The position numbers and the translations under genes are program-made. A stretch of 64,000 bases of DNA from Tubulanus polymorphus (taxonomy: Eukaryota > Nemertea > Palaeonemertea > Tubulaniformes > Tubulanidae). The DNA lies in the NCBI RefSeq assembly GCF_964204645.1, contig NC_134030.1:5392278-5456277 (forward strand). The letters are read 5' to 3'. Position 1 is the first letter of the stretch; each line of letters begins with the position of its first letter. Positions 15,301 to 29,059 of this stretch are shown piece after piece. The notes under the pieces are model-generated. The model saw nothing but the letters and a program-made list of their open reading frames with translations, was not told where the DNA came from and did no database searches.

Positions 15301-17220
15301 TGACGCCACTGGTTCTGATAAGGCAAGATTTATGGACGAATTGTGTCGCTATAGTTAATTACTTTCGTGATGGTGGTCGCCCTAAAAAGCCTGTCTAAAA
15401 GTTTAGAAATGTCAAGAAATATTTCGCAATAATTTATTCGATTCGGAATACGATCTATTTGCGTAATGTTATCAAATTTGAAGGCATTCATTATACGCGG
15501 TTGTAATAAGTAATTTAGATTATTTTCTAAACGGATAACTTCGATATGGCGTTTCAAATACATAGATCACGCGAAGAAGTTTTTTATTGCTAAAATGACT
15601 TCATTATTAGAATAAATGTGAAAGATACATATACAAACACGAAACAAATAGCCACAGCCGCTACCAGCTCATAATAAACCAATCATAAACACGCACGGAT
15701 ATTTATGTATCGCCATTCTTATGAGAACACTTCGAATTTATGCGTGGGAAGAATTCTGATAATTCAAATGTCAAACTACTCAGTCGTGGACGAAGAAAAA
15801 TCGCGAATATGTGCTTTACAAAATGACACATATGTGCGAATAAGCACCACCCCTATCAGACAGCTGTGCTAGGTTCACCTCAGAACCGTCTCTTATCGCC
15901 TTTGAAATACGTGTTTTCTGCACAAAAATTAAATAAACAAAATTCACAACACTGAGCGCGAATATTCCAAATGCGGTTTACGAAAACGCATGGCACTCTG
16001 CACCGCCATCGTGACATCGATATGTAATGCGAAATAACCTCTAGAACATATTAATTACCATGTAATTGAAGCGGCAGGTGGAATTTATGTAATGTGGCCG
16101 TCTATGATAAATAATAATGGATTCGCATCACGAAACAGTCGTAGACAGTCACAAAAATCTGTTGAATATTACAAATACGCCGCTTTTGAAACATATTCTT
16201 CACGTTTTTGTAACTTAATCGCTATCATTTAATGCAGAAGAGGTTTTTTCTTCTAAAGCGATTTATCTCAAATTCAGAGGGGGCGTTTCTTACCGGAACA
16301 TTTCATAATATCGATAATAACTTTAGTGATTAAAATTTATCCCTTTTCAGTTCGTTTTATCATCGAAGGCGCGCGCGCGTAGCAAAAATGTCAAGATTCA
16401 TTATCGGCGGGAAAAATAGTTTTCAAAATGTTTGCAAATTGTTTTGTGACTTTGGCGTGCGTTTTGACCATCGGTGACCGTAATAACAAGAGCAACGCAC
16501 GAACCTGTACATATTAGAGCTCATTGCTGCCATATACACGGGTCAAACAGAAGTTATTAGATTCTTATGCGTCTAAATATATAGACCTAACACGCATTCT
16601 TTTTCTTTCGGCATTCGCTCGACTGAAGTTCATCGTTCCTATTTTATTGCCGGGTGTGTTAAAATGTCAATCATTCTAAACTCAGATTTTACTAGGTTTT
16701 TTCCCAAATAAATCATGATTCCGTCTACGAACGACTGAAAGGTGATACGCAAAGTGACAAGGAGGAATCGGAACGCTTATCGGTGTATGTCGCGGCAAAA
16801 AAAAAAAACTTATCAGAAAAAGTTTTCCGCTGAGTGTTATTATTCCATAAGCGGCGCTTATTGCGAATAAACTCACTTATTGCGTGCGGAGTGACCTTCC
16901 AAGAGCTCGGCTCGATTATCGGTCTTTGTTTGGATGACAAAACGGTGGTCAGTTATGATTAAGTTAAGCGATTACCGCGCGGACGCTGGCGCAAAAAGAA
17001 TATTGCATTACCTCCGCAGAAGATGAATCATTTCTGCGCGAGTTTGTTGCAACATTTAGTTTCTTATGTATCCGCTAAGTTAGTTAATTCGCCCGAGAGA
17101 TAGCTATGGCAACCGGGAGCGCAGAAAGCTGATTGCATTGCAAATGTAATCAAACGAATAGGCATAAATGCGAATCCATTCATTGTACAAAGTAGCGAGT
17201 CGAGATCCCTTTTATCGCGG
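12390..17220. other. Antp-Lox5 spacer, proximal Lox5 upstream region
   Basis: Non-coding spacer leading to the Lox5 promoter. It is AT-rich with a few alternating GC runs (13914-13922, 16371-16379). No homeobox, RNA gene or mobile-element open frame is recognisable. The short frames at 13190-13474, 13782-14033 and 16682-16940 look like chance. Confidence 0.5.
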
Positions 17221-17238
17221 GCTCGCCGACGAGCTGCG

Positions 17239-17263
17239 CTGATTGGCTACACGTCCCACGTGA
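17239..17263 (+). promoter_or_regulatory. Lox5 proximal promoter module: CCAAT box plus E-box
   Basis: CTGATTGGCT (17239-17248, an inverted CCAAT box, the NF-Y core) is followed after 8 bases by CACGTGA (17257-17263, an E-box of the USF/Myc type). The E-box ends about 90 bases before the Lox5 start codon. The same two words with the same 8-base gap lie upstream of Hox5 at 56511-56535. CCAAT and E-box control is known for some vertebrate Hox promoters such as Hoxb4. Use here is inferred from position and repetition. Confidence 0.65.
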
Positions 17264-17351
17264 CCTGTCACTCTCGCATATTATCTCGTTGAACGAGGCC
17301 ATTCTGTAACGATTGTAGCGCTAATCATAGTCGTGTTTATAGAGCCGAATT

Positions 17352-17865
17352 ATGTCTTCTTACTATGGCAATGTCTTATCGGCTCCGATGCCCAACGGAA
17401 GTCCGGTGGAAACTTTTCAAATGCCGGACATCAAGTACGATACAAACTATAACCACCAAAACGGCGGCAGTCCGGACCACTTGGACATGCAAGCACCCGT
17501 GGCTGGCGGAATTTACCCGAGGTTTCCACCTTATGACAGGTTGGAAATTCGGCCGATAAACAACTCGAATCACCAGCGCAGTTACGGCTATAACGGAAAT
17601 GTTTACAGTAACATCGGTGGTGGAGGGACTAATTGCGGTAGCGCCAGCCCGCCCGAGGCTCGCCAGTACCCGCAATACAGCGAAAACATGGACTCTCGTT
17701 TCGCGAACGGACAATACTTGAACGCTGCCCAACAGGCTATGAATTCTCATTCCGCGTATGGTACTTGCAGCCCGACCTATGGCACGAATGCGATGACCGG
17801 AGGACTGCCCGGTGGCCAGAACAACTGCGTCATCTACCCGTGGATGAAAGCTACCCTTAACGGAG
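17352..17865 (+). CDS. Lox5: Lox5 (Hox6-like) homeodomain transcription factor, exon 1 (N-terminus and hexapeptide)
   Basis: First coding exon of Lox5, encoding residues 1-171 plus one base. ATG 17352 is chosen because it opens MSSYYGNVL, a form of the conserved SSYF N-terminus of central Hox proteins, and the frame then stays open to the hexapeptide. Residues 54-64 read IYPRFPPYDRL, a motif also present in insect Antp. The rest is rich in Asn, Tyr, Ser and Gly, as usual for Hox transactivation regions. The hexapeptide VIYPWMK is at residues 160-166 and would contact PBC/Extradenticle cofactors. The exon ends GGAG before GTAAGT (phase 1); the frame would stop two codons later if unspliced. 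A 170-codon open frame on the opposite strand is an antisense shadow. Confidence 0.92.
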
Positions 17866-18300
17866 GTAAGTACTGACTCGTTAGTCAATGTTCCGATAGC
17901 GCACTACAGAGGCACATTACGATAATTGTTATGGCACATTATGTTACTATTATTTATGTTTTATGACGGTAATAACCATTTTGCAGTGAATGCCTTAGAG
18001 CAACGATGGTGCTCGACCTGTCTCGTTGATGTTTAAGATATACACTCGTAAACAAATATAAAACTCGTGTGTTTTCAGTGTCATTTGTTCATATTTCGTA
18101 TTTTCCAAAACGTGATGACACATTTTATTTGCCAGGTCATCTTTTACATGCCAACTTTTGTTATCCGATTGGTGGCGCTTATATTGGTCAGTGAAGCCAG
18201 TTTCTTTTAATTTTCTGTGTGGCTTTGTATTATTAATTACTTCGTCGATGGTCGAACACGATGAGGACAAATGTCTTGCAGAAAACTCGATTGGTGGCGC

Positions 18301-18335
18301 ATGATTAGTAATCATAAACGACATGTCGACATGTC
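18301..18335. promoter_or_regulatory. Pair of perfect palindromes in Lox5 intron
   Basis: ATGATTAGTAATCAT (18301-18315) is a perfect palindrome around one central base and presents two inverted TAAT/ATTA homeodomain cores. Five bases... four bases later GACATGTCGACATGTC (18320-18335) is a perfect 16-bp palindrome. Such a dense pair within 35 bases and 435 bases after exon 1 could be a dimeric protein-binding site. This is sequence observation only. Confidence 0.35.
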
Positions 18336-19884
18336 TTCATATCCCTCCGGCCCTACTCCCAGATCGAATGCTTAATCATTATAACGCAAACTCTACAAAT
18401 TGCCCTTTTTCTTTTAGTTTTTTCCTTGTTTTGTTGACTCGACTCTTTAGTTATGAGAACTTTGAAAATATTTGCCAATTCTACGTGACTAGAGAAATGT
18501 ACTGTTACTGTACTGTTAATCATTACGTACGACTTAGGGACTGAACGTGCTAATACCGGGAAGATTTCAATAGATTTTGCATCAATTATTTTTCAATTCA
18601 TACGATTCTAATTCTTCATTACGAATGCGGTTTCCGTCTGTTGATACACGCAGAATATTATGCTTCGTAACAAAAGCACGATTCATAGTACGATAAAAGC
18701 GTTTCAATCGACTCGAAACAAAAAGTAACAAAATAACATAGCCTTTCGACGTATACAGCTGCCGCAACTAAAAACAAAACCCTAACTGCTTTGAATGGTC
18801 GTGTAATCAGAAAGGTTTTTTTTCTCTTTTCTCCTGATGTTGGTACTTGAATCGGGAGCATTGTCATTCTATGATTTGGACAAATCGTATGACAAAGACT
18901 CTGGCTTGTAAAACAGTCTTATTTGTAAACGTCGAGCGTGTTAGATGTAGACGAAAAGTGACGCTTTCGTGGGATAGTTTAAACTATCTATACTCGATAA
19001 GCCTCGTGTTAAAACTTAGAGTCTGGAGTGACGTAAAAGCTAATTAAGACGTGAGGATCGATGTGATAAAAGTCCGTTCGATAATCAATGGTAATTAAAC
19101 ATACGGCGTGGGCCAGCGGACAAATACCACCATATAAAAGACAAATTATCGCCGGGCAACACCTTGTCGAAATGTTTCGAACCCCTATCGCGCGGCATGA
19201 AAGGTTACGATATGGGTTCGCAATAGGGGCTAGCGGTGACAACATCTTTACTTAATCGATGATAAATTGCGTAAATCTCATCACAACACAGTGGGCGATA
19301 GACAAATCAAACAGCTTTTGCGCGGATCAATAATTGTTTGTTTTCTAAAACACTCAAATTGAATCGATACACCACCACGCTGTCTATTATTGTATAGCAA
19401 GCTCTCAACTTGGTAAGCTGGTGGGATGTTTGACTATTTGGTCCAAACTTATCCAAAACTTTTAGGCTATTATGGAAACACCACCGAAAAAAGTGGAAAG
19501 GATTGGATCGATGATTGGATCAGTTGAAAGTCAGTCGCTCGAGTATTTTGGCCCAAACCTAACCACAAGACGTCAGCGCGGAACCAGCGAATTTACCCTC
19601 AGGGTTTTCTTTGCTCTTGTAACCACAATTAGAAAAATGTCCACTTATTCACTCGTTATCTTATCTTTTTTTAAACTATTTTCTAAAACATTTTTGTGTC
19701 GTTGGAAGTCATCAATTTCGTGTGGCTCACCTGTTAACACCACGTGACGTGTGCGGAACAGCCTGCTTTAAAGGGTGTCTTAGATCACGATGGCAACACG
19801 TGAAGCACCATTCGGTTTCAAAAAATGAAATTCCCGAATACAAGAATGATTGTTTTATCCTAGCTTACATCACGACGTAACACT

Positions 19885-20200
19885 CTGGGGTTAACCGTGG
19901 TGAGTAAACTGGGGCCGGTTGCATAGGAATGGCTTAGACTTAAGACCATTCTAAGACCAACTTAGTTCTATAGCCAATGTAACAACTTAAGACCAGTCTT
20001 AAGATTTAAGACCACTTTTGGACCAAAGTCACGACTGTGCAACTGGCCCCAGAGGTTAGGCGCAAATGGGCGCACGAAAACGCTGTTAGCTAACCATTGT
20101 TTTCGCGTAGCCCCTAGTTTTAAGTTTTTTAGCCTAACCACGGATAAGCCACTAACCACGGTGTGGCTAATAGGGTTCTCATACGCTCGCCCCTGAATAC
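19885..20200. mobile_element. Composite repeat flanking an inner MITE
   Basis: The flanks of the inner element at 19911-20050 look like pieces of a second repeat. GGGTTAACCGTGGT on the left is echoed in complement by two TAACCACGG words on the right (around 20135-20160). Right of the inner element, a GCGCACGAAAAC word also has a complementary GTTTTCGCG partner. This suggests insertion of one foldback element into another. Exact ends are uncertain. Confidence 0.45.
19911..20050. mobile_element. MITE-like foldback element (GGGCCGGTTGCA termini)
   Basis: A 140-base element with terminal inverted repeats. The left end is GGGGCCGGTTGCATAG; the right end in complement is GGGGCCAGTTGCACAG. Its interior is dominated by TTAAGACC/GGTCTTAA words, including CTTAAGAC and GTCTTAAG separated by two bases at 19986-20003. 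It has no protein-coding capacity. The same interior and termini recur at 29212-29304, 51530-51655 and 53534-53893. It is a non-autonomous element probably mobilised by a transposase elsewhere; the superfamily cannot be assigned. Confidence 0.8.
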
Positions 20201-23200
20201 AACCACAAATAGTTTGAAAGATTAAGAATTATTGCAGCGTTGAGGCTATTCAGTGCTCTAATCGGTTTAACAGTTTAACCATGGATAACCCTTCAGCGGC
20301 TGATGTCAGCCGGGAGTTAATTGAATTAACAATACTGCAGCAAGTTGATACAGAAATGAAACAGGTTGAAAACACAATTAAAATTCGGTCGCGCATCTCG
20401 GGATCGGCACAAACTAACAATAGTAAACAATGCACCTACGAAATTCATGCAAAATCTAGTTAAGTCCCACCCGCATCTAGGTAGGAGAACTATGGTTCAA
20501 ACACCTGTCTCATCGACTGTGGCCGATAAACCTTTTTAAAAACTATGGGCATCCGATATCTATAAGGTATACAACGTACAATCGTTTTCTATTGACGTTT
20601 TGATGAATCCGATTTTAATGATGTCACTTGAAAACGGTAACGCATTCGAGGCGTCCCATCTGTGACATGATACCCACTGTGCTGCGTACGTTCGTTTCAC
20701 TCGTGTGTTATGACTCCGCCGGCAATTACATTCAAATCCCGTGTTTTAATTGTCCTTCATTTACAAACCATCGTATCGTTCGAAGCCACTCGGTCATATA
20801 ATGCAATTATGAAAAGATGATAATGACCACCGGGTATTTATGGCATGTATCGACATTGTTGACGATCGGTCGTCTGTCATTTTAAAGCTAAAAATCAACA
20901 CGTGTAGATTCCTATGAAAAGCAATTGAGTCATATGGTCGCATATTGAGAGCTCATTTTATGACCAATTGAAAATCCTGTTTTATTGAGCGACAATTGAA
21001 TTACTAAGTAGCCCGAGGACACCACCACGACCCTAAACTGACCCGAAAATCAAGAATATAACAACAGTACTACCGGCTATTATTTCACAACAATGAAAGA
21101 ATAAAAAAGAACAGTCGTTTTCAATTTGCTTTAATTCTTTTCCGAGAGAAAGATATCGTATAAGATTTGACTCTCCATTAGACAGTGTTCAGATTTATTG
21201 GCCATTATCATCGTCAAGGGCGCGCATTAGAAAGTCAGCCGCACACACCATTAAGCTGTATCTTCCGTAGATTTTTCGGGCTAATGATTTTCACGCTTTG
21301 TTCGCCTATTGTCATTGAAAACGATGCGAAAACGAAGTGAAAGATCAAAATCGGAAAACCCTCGTTTTGTAGCGCTTATCGGCACGGCGCCCGGTCGTTG
21401 TAACGGGACTAGTTTACATGGGCCGTTATCTCTCTACGCCGATGAACAATGCATTGTCGATGCGTCCGTGTCAGTACCGACGATTCGTTCTCGCCTATTA
21501 ACTGTTCGTATCAACCGTGCTCATCTTAACCACCATCTATCGTAGTCGGTTTTGCTCCAAACGACCAATTATTTTCAAAATGGCGCCCGACCGTGATGAC
21601 AGGGTGCCGATGAAACGTCAGAGTGTTGTGACTCACGATTATAGATCACAGTTCTATATAATTTGGACTTAAATGCAACAAAATCACGTATATTTGCGTT
21701 ACATGGGGGCGGGAGAGACTATGTGTTTACTTCAGGCGGTCTGAAAAACCGTTTTGCGTCGGTGTTGTGGACTGAAAAATCCTAGCTCAAGCCCATTACA
21801 GGGTAAGAACTAGCTAGCATAGTTGGCAGCCATATACAAAATCGAAGTCGCGAAGATTTCAATTCATCTACGGGCGTCGTATGTAGGCCCTGTTATAGTT
21901 CAATGGGGAATCACATACCCGCTCTGCGTCTCTGCTACGGCCACCGACGACATTCAGTCAGTGATTGAACGACGCGTCGACGGATAAGAAAATCTCCGGG
22001 CTGTAGTTATTAAGTGGTTTCAGGGACAGTGGTGTAATTCGCGTTTTTAGCCGTGGTCGTTGTTTCCTCATTGTGGCGTCCTTCCTGCGAGCGGAAATAT
22101 TCCGTCATCGCCGAAAAGAGAAAACGGTATTTAATATTCTGTGTCGCGGCGCGAATTCCTGGTGAGAATCTGCGATGGCGATTCCTTCGCTTCATATCGC
22201 GCGTCCGCTTTTATTAATGGTCGTTTCTTCTGCCGTGTTCAATTACGTGCGCCGACCACCGAGTTGTTTTCGTCGACTCTCAGAACCAACTAGTCACCGC
22301 CGCAAGGATACACACACCGGCCCGAAACAAATAGCTTTCCTATGCAATGATCGCAATTTACTGAGTGAACCGTAGCCATATTTACATAGCAATCGAACTG
22401 ATTGCTCTAATCAAGGCTTAAAATCTCCGAAGAGAGAGCTCCGCATGTTTCCACAAAAATGCATCGAACATTTATCTTAGCCGATGACTTATTTGCACTT
22501 GTCACCTTCTGTAAATTCGAGCAATAATCGTTAATAACTCCCTTTGTTCGAGGGGAAATATGAAATTCGGCAGCCACGAGTCGTTCCCTCGTCGCAACTC
22601 AGGCCACATGCACGCGTGCTTCATCATCATTAGGTCCCTAAGTGGCCCGGCGGCTATTGCCACTGTATGAGGTAATCGTTTTTTGCGTTTACGGTCAAAC
22701 GAGTTTTCTGTGCCAGTGCAGATGGAAAACGATTCGAAGAAATTAAGACAAATGGAATGATGTAATTTCATTAGTTTTTTTTTCAGAAGATTACAACGTT
22801 ATCGACTGATCGCGTACGTGTCCCTTCATTCCAATGATAGAGTAAGAACGTTTAGAGTAATAACCGTCTCCGTGTTGACATAACAGGGACACGCAGCTCC
22901 TGCGACGGTCGTACATCCGCAAACCGAACCTTTTTTTCTTCCGACGAGCGAGCGTGTTCCAGCAAATCAGATGACGACGAAATTGGCTCGGACACAATTT
23001 GCTTAATGCAACCCGGTGAGGTGACTTGTACACCTGATGTATAGCCTACATCCCCACGGGGTGACACAAACGGTTTAAGCACTCGCCTAACATGGTGTTC
23101 ACACCCTTGATTTGATTCCCATAAAAGATGCTATTAACGAGATTCCGTTGATTGATAATCGTGTCTTTGTCGGATTAACCTCGCTGACAAATTCCAATTT

Positions 23201-25702
23201 GGCGGCATTGTTGATGATCATGAGTTCTGCTCCTGTGACAAATTTCACACTCGACTCACGGAGACGAATTTGTTTCGTCGACTGCTAATACACGACCGAC
23301 GTTCAATTTTCGATTCATTTTCTTTGTCGATATGTTCTTGCTAACGTTTTGTTTTCCTTTCTCATCAGCCATCTGTTTATCGCTACTCGGCAACGACGAG
23401 AATATCATGACACTTTATGGAATTTTTCCTTCGTAACCCTATACGCCATCGTCACACGAATTGGCGCTCTCCGCTATCGGCCACTAGATATTTCCTCGAG
23501 CCGAACCGATTACTGCACTTTCAATTATCGGAATTCAAAACAACGGCGCTGGAATGACGACTTCGTTCATGTCTGGTTTCCATTTACGAGACGAAAAGTG
23601 TCAATTTCAAAGATTGTTAATGGGTCTCAAACCACCAAATGACTTGACCACTCACGTTCGATTCGACGTGGGGATTACGACCGGTCCCCGGACGCCAGTT
23701 TTATAAATTTCCACCGAGTTAAAAATGAAGATCGTTCTTTTCTGTCGTTGTCATTCGCGTTCATGCCAGACGGTAGTTAGACATTTCGCCCCGCTTAATT
23801 ATCGACGACCGTCTTTCGTGCGAGAGAGGACCAAAGTTTATTTATGCTAATAACTGCGAGAGGCTAATGAGCCCGAGAGTCCTTAGCCGGGCGAAAGTGT
23901 CACTAGCAATATTTGCTAACTAATGAAATAGACCGAACACCGGTCATTACCAGCCGTTACGCAATCTATTATTTTGACTTTATCTATATGGTCAGTCGGT
24001 CAATATCCAGTCTCACGAGATGCATACAAATCATCGATGACAACTGGCCACGATAAAACTTCACGGTCACCGATTTGCTCATTCCCGTAGTCTCTCATTT
24101 CTCGAGAATAGGAAAACAGTCATCAAGCAGTCAACGGACCTTACTGCAATCACGATGGAATCTTGAATCATGTAGCAGCTCTGCGAAGATGACGACCCAC
24201 ACGTTCCGCATACCGCTGTTAACCAGTGTTAGCTTTTCCCCCAAGGCGAGATTATATAGGAAATGAAAGACTGTTGTTTTGTAACCGTTGCATTCTAATC
24301 AGAAGGTTCTAGAACGAAGGCTATACTTTCCGAACATTGTTTTGGGTATTCAAATATCACTGCTTTCTCGCATTTCCGCGACTGTGTCTGCAGTTGCTGA
24401 CAAGGGAATCGTTACAATCCAGTAACTGCAGATAGTGTCTGAATCTATCGAAAGAGAAGTTGAGTCAGTACCCGCAGTTACTTCTAAAACATGCTTTCTA
24501 CAGTTTGAAGAAGCGACGGGTCCCACGGAAAACAAAACCCATTACAGAGCTATACCTATTCATTTCACGAGGCTCAGAATGCAGCGTGCATTTTTCAAAT
24601 ATCAGCGTTGCATCGGGAATTTCATTAACGTCGGCCTTCAGATCAAATATTAGCGAGATAGATTAATGAGGTCGGGTCGAGGACAAAACATATTGCAGCA
24701 TCTAGAAGCATATGGCAGTCCGGGATGTTATTATCACGTTCCACGAAAGTTTCATATCACGCTCAAAACGATACGTCAAGGCTATTACTATCTTAACTGA
24801 AGTTCAAATCAGGGTAAAGCGACAGGCAACGTCTACACACGGGACCGACTTCAAACGGATCGTCGGCGTCGACGACGAAAATGAGAAACACACCGGCTTC
24901 GTACGTAATGGTTTTGGGCGATTCCCATCGGTGCCGTTTACTAACGATATGAGATCGAAAGGCACCACGTTGAATCAACCGTGACGCGTATTAGCATTAG
25001 GAAATGATTTTCTTCTATCATCTCAACTGATGTGACATCGGTTACAAGACGTAATTTTCGAAATGCTGCGGAACGGACGTGGTAGATTTAGGTCTTCCTT
25101 TACTCTGAGCTTCGCGCGCTTCTGCAATGTATATTGATGCAGTTTGGTTTTTACTCTCAGGCATTGGCACTGCGCACCATTCTTGCAATGCATGGCATTC
25201 TTCGGGTATTGAAAATACGCTGACTGATAGACACCATTTATGACCATATTTCAAACAGTGGATAGTCCAGACAAATTTAAAACAATGGTAAATGGCTCGA
25301 TGGCGTGGCTCTACTGACTGCAGGCTGACGCCTCAGCCTCATGATTTCTAAATATTGACATGTATATCTCCGTGATGTAAAATTGCATCGATGAAATAAT
25401 CAGCTCATTTTCGTTCTCCGGCTAAAATGGCCGCCGATTCCTGTAAAGCGAACGCATTCTCCATGCGTATAGTAAAACGCATATACACACGCCGTGACTC
25501 AAACATCGAGTCCTAATTATTCCCTCGTCTCGATCATTAATACTTTGTTTCCCGTCTCGACTGGGAATCAAGATAAATATGACAGAATTGTAAAACTGCT
25601 AACATGGAATCGGTTTTTATATAATGAACGCGTCGTAATGGATATACTGCCTTATGCGAAACGTTGAACTATATTTAATACAGGTTCAATCACGTAGAGT
25701 AA

Positions 25703-26059
<357 letters not shown>

Positions 26060-28935
26060 TGTATCACATGACTCTCTAAACCAATGAGATTAGTCTTTGT
26101 GCGGGTGCCATTTGGCGCAAAACGAACATTGCAGAGAGGAACAATGATCTCCCGGTCATAGGAGAGCGGGGCATAGGAGAGTGGGCATAGCCTGCCATAC
26201 AACCAACCGCGCGGTGCCCCCACATAGCGGACAGCTGTTTGCGTTTGACGAAGGTGTCTCCAACTTTCATGTGTATAGCTCATTTTTCGTTCGTTACTTT
26301 TTTGTTTTGGCCCGAAATGTTGTTCGTCTTCTTACATTTAGTTTGAATTTCATTTCGTGTAAAATGATCTGAAATGTTTCATGAATATGTGTACTCTCAG
26401 GACGTGGACAATGATATCTTACTGAACTCGGTGCAGGCGTTCTTCACTGAAGAATCTTTCAAATATTATACTATTTTAAACATATCAGCCTATTCCTCCG
26501 TTTTTTCTTTCTAAATTCGAGTGTTACCTCGAGTTTAACCATTATCATGTGGCAAACACTATACAGAACGGCCTGTACCACCGATATCTTATTCTCGTTA
26601 TTTAATCGTGTGTTAAATTTATTGGTTACTCAACACGCCTGGAAACTTCACTTCTCCATTCAAGTTGCTTAAACACGTAGCTCCGAGTATACTGAGAAAC
26701 TCGTGGTAATAATTCGTTTTAGAATCGTTATCACGAGTGACGGGCGTCCCTGGGTTCGTGGGTGGAATCGTTTTTATTTCGAAGTAATCTCCCTGTAACG
26801 CTATCTCACCAAACTGGCAGCCATTTAACTCTGATAGATAATTTCTGTTTAGTATTATATACAGCAGGGTGAGTGTCCCTACCGAAGAATCAATACAAGA
26901 TACATTTAAAAAGAAAAATGTGCTGGATAATAGTTTCGGATCTATTTTCCTTTGGATTTGTGGGACTTCTATCTTTTATCATCATTACAATACGGACAGA
27001 GTGTTTCAAAGGTTACTAAAAATGAACTTCTCCGTTTTAGCTTTTCTTCCTGTCCGAAAATTATTTATTAGGTTTGCTATAGGAAAACTTACGTATGACA
27101 AGGGTAACATTTTGCAGCGCATTATGTGTATTCTTCGATGAATTTTATTTATTCAGTTCCATTAATGATTGCTAGTTTTTGTTGTATGAAAATGTAATTT
27201 ACGAGTGATGCCTACTTTTTGGGCAAATCGGTTTATGAAGGGTAATAAAGAAAGATTTTCACGAAACCAGCCTGTGACCTGATAATCCAAATGTCGTACG
27301 AGTACTCTAGTTTTCGGTAAGGCCATTAGTTTCGTAGGTAAACAGTCCTTCAAACTTAATTCAACGTAACTATTTCAATTATCAGTCGAATGAGGTCTGC
27401 TTTTCGTGTGTGTATGAGTGCAAAATAACTAAGATCTACGTCCTTTTGTCGCTTTGTGTCATTTTACGTAGGGTCAGAATGCATTAAGGATATAGCAATG
27501 TCTGCGTCTCTGCAGCGCGTCAGTTGTACACATCATTGCCATCGATTCTGTTCATTCCTTAGCAGATATTCTACCTCAAACCACATCTCACTGCTCAAAA
27601 CTGAAGAGACTCAGGTGTGTTCGAACGTAAATCGCGCATAAAACTGAACCAGATAGTCGAACGATGATAGACTGTCTCCGGGCGATCCGACCTTACGCAA
27701 ACACCAGTGCCGTAATCTACGATACCAAAACATTGCATAATACATTTTCGATACTAAAACTGATGTTCAAACAAAATGCAGCATTTTAAACTAAAGAATC
27801 TCATTCAAATGTCTAAGACGGACTAAAACGGTCTTTAAATTTCAAATCGTATATGTTTTGATTTTGTGTGTTACAGTGCGGAAATCCTAGAATACACTGA
27901 GAACCCCTAGTTATACTTAATTACACCAGGCAGCTGCGGGTATGATGTACTCAAGAGCATGTGGCAGTGACAAAATTAAAATATGGCAAGGTAATCCCCG
28001 AGAGGACCAATTAAGTTCGCCTCGAGATACATTAATACGTCATTTGTCTTAGGATTGAATTATAGCGGATGCGAAAAAAGTATACGCCCGAGGGCTGGGA
28101 TTACCAGGTGAACATTGCCGGGGAATAGTGAATATATTTCAAAATGATTGGGAACTATGAGGCAATAAATTTTGTTGGAACTGAGGTGTGCGTTCAATTG
28201 TATTCTGATTCGATCTAAATCGTCATTATTAAATTCTCGATCCAGAGGCGAAATCGTGTATTTCTATTTTCGTTTCCCTTCGCATTGTTGACCCTGTACA
28301 CCTCAAGCGTTTTCTTAGATAAACCTCCATTCAAATTTGATATTTGGCGTGATGGCTTTCAGGATGACGACATACTAATCTTAATATAAGTGGCTTTGGT
28401 GTTTTTTCTTCCTTTTTATATCTGAGTTACGAGTGAATTGGAAATATTCTTTTGTTTTTCTTTTTCAATAATAACATAACGAGAAAATAAGTCACCGAGT
28501 GTTATTTAAAATGAGGACGCGATTATTTATCATATTTTATTATATTCCAAAAGTATGTTTTAAGAAACAAAAAGATGTTTTGTGCAAAGTAAGATTCGAA
28601 AAAGGAACACTGCGCATAGTTTCTTTTTTACATAAATGTGCATGTATCTAATATATATCTAATGTACGTACAATGATCGAGTGAGCTATGCTACTACAGT
28701 AGTTTGTAAATAGAAATGGGGAAATCCAGTTTTGTACATGTATTAATAATGTGTATAAAGATACTGTATTGAAAACTATGTACGTATTAAGTAAAAACAT
28801 TGTACACTTTGTCCATACTGTGTTTGTAAAGGGTAGAAAAAAATGTTTAATGTCAAAAAAGCAAAAGATGAAAAAAATCTCTGAATGATATGGCAATAAT
28901 TTTTGTCTAAATAAAAATCTATTTCTTGTGAATTT
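26060..28935 (+). other. Lox5 3' UTR and downstream flank
   Basis: Sequence after the Lox5 stop, increasingly AT-rich from about 28400. Its far end, around 28620-28935, has UTR-like character: many TGTA words, a Pumilio-like TGTAAATA near 28706, and AATAAA at 28910-28915 followed by a GT-rich stretch. If this is the Lox5 poly(A) site, the 3' UTR would be about 2.9 kb. Another AATAAA lies at 28164-28169. No coding exon is recognisable. Confidence 0.4.
28910..28915 (+). other. Candidate distal Lox5 poly(A) signal
   Basis: AATAAA at the end of a strongly AT-rich stretch, followed within 40 bases by a GT/T-rich segment, the usual layout of an animal cleavage site. It lies 2.85 kb after the Lox5 stop codon. 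Transcript data would be needed to link it to Lox5. Confidence 0.35.
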
Positions 28936-29059
28936 GTATAGTACGAATGGGTGTTTTATTTGACAAAAGTCTCTTCGAGGATGGGTTTCTCTTTCTACTC
29001 GCCTGAACGAGCTGGTGTTCTTTGGGACAGTTTGTGTCGGTGTTTGCTGCTAATACCCA

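Noticed and set aside
17376-17888. 170-codon open frame on the - strand across Lox5 exon 1
   Set aside because: It is antisense to a well-supported coding exon, and its openness reflects the codon bias of the + frame. No domain is seen.
20281-20463. 60-codon frame MDNPSAADVSRELIELTILQ and onward
   Set aside because: It looks peptide-like and helix-prone, but it is short, lies in the Lox5 intron next to a repeat block, and matches no family I recognise.
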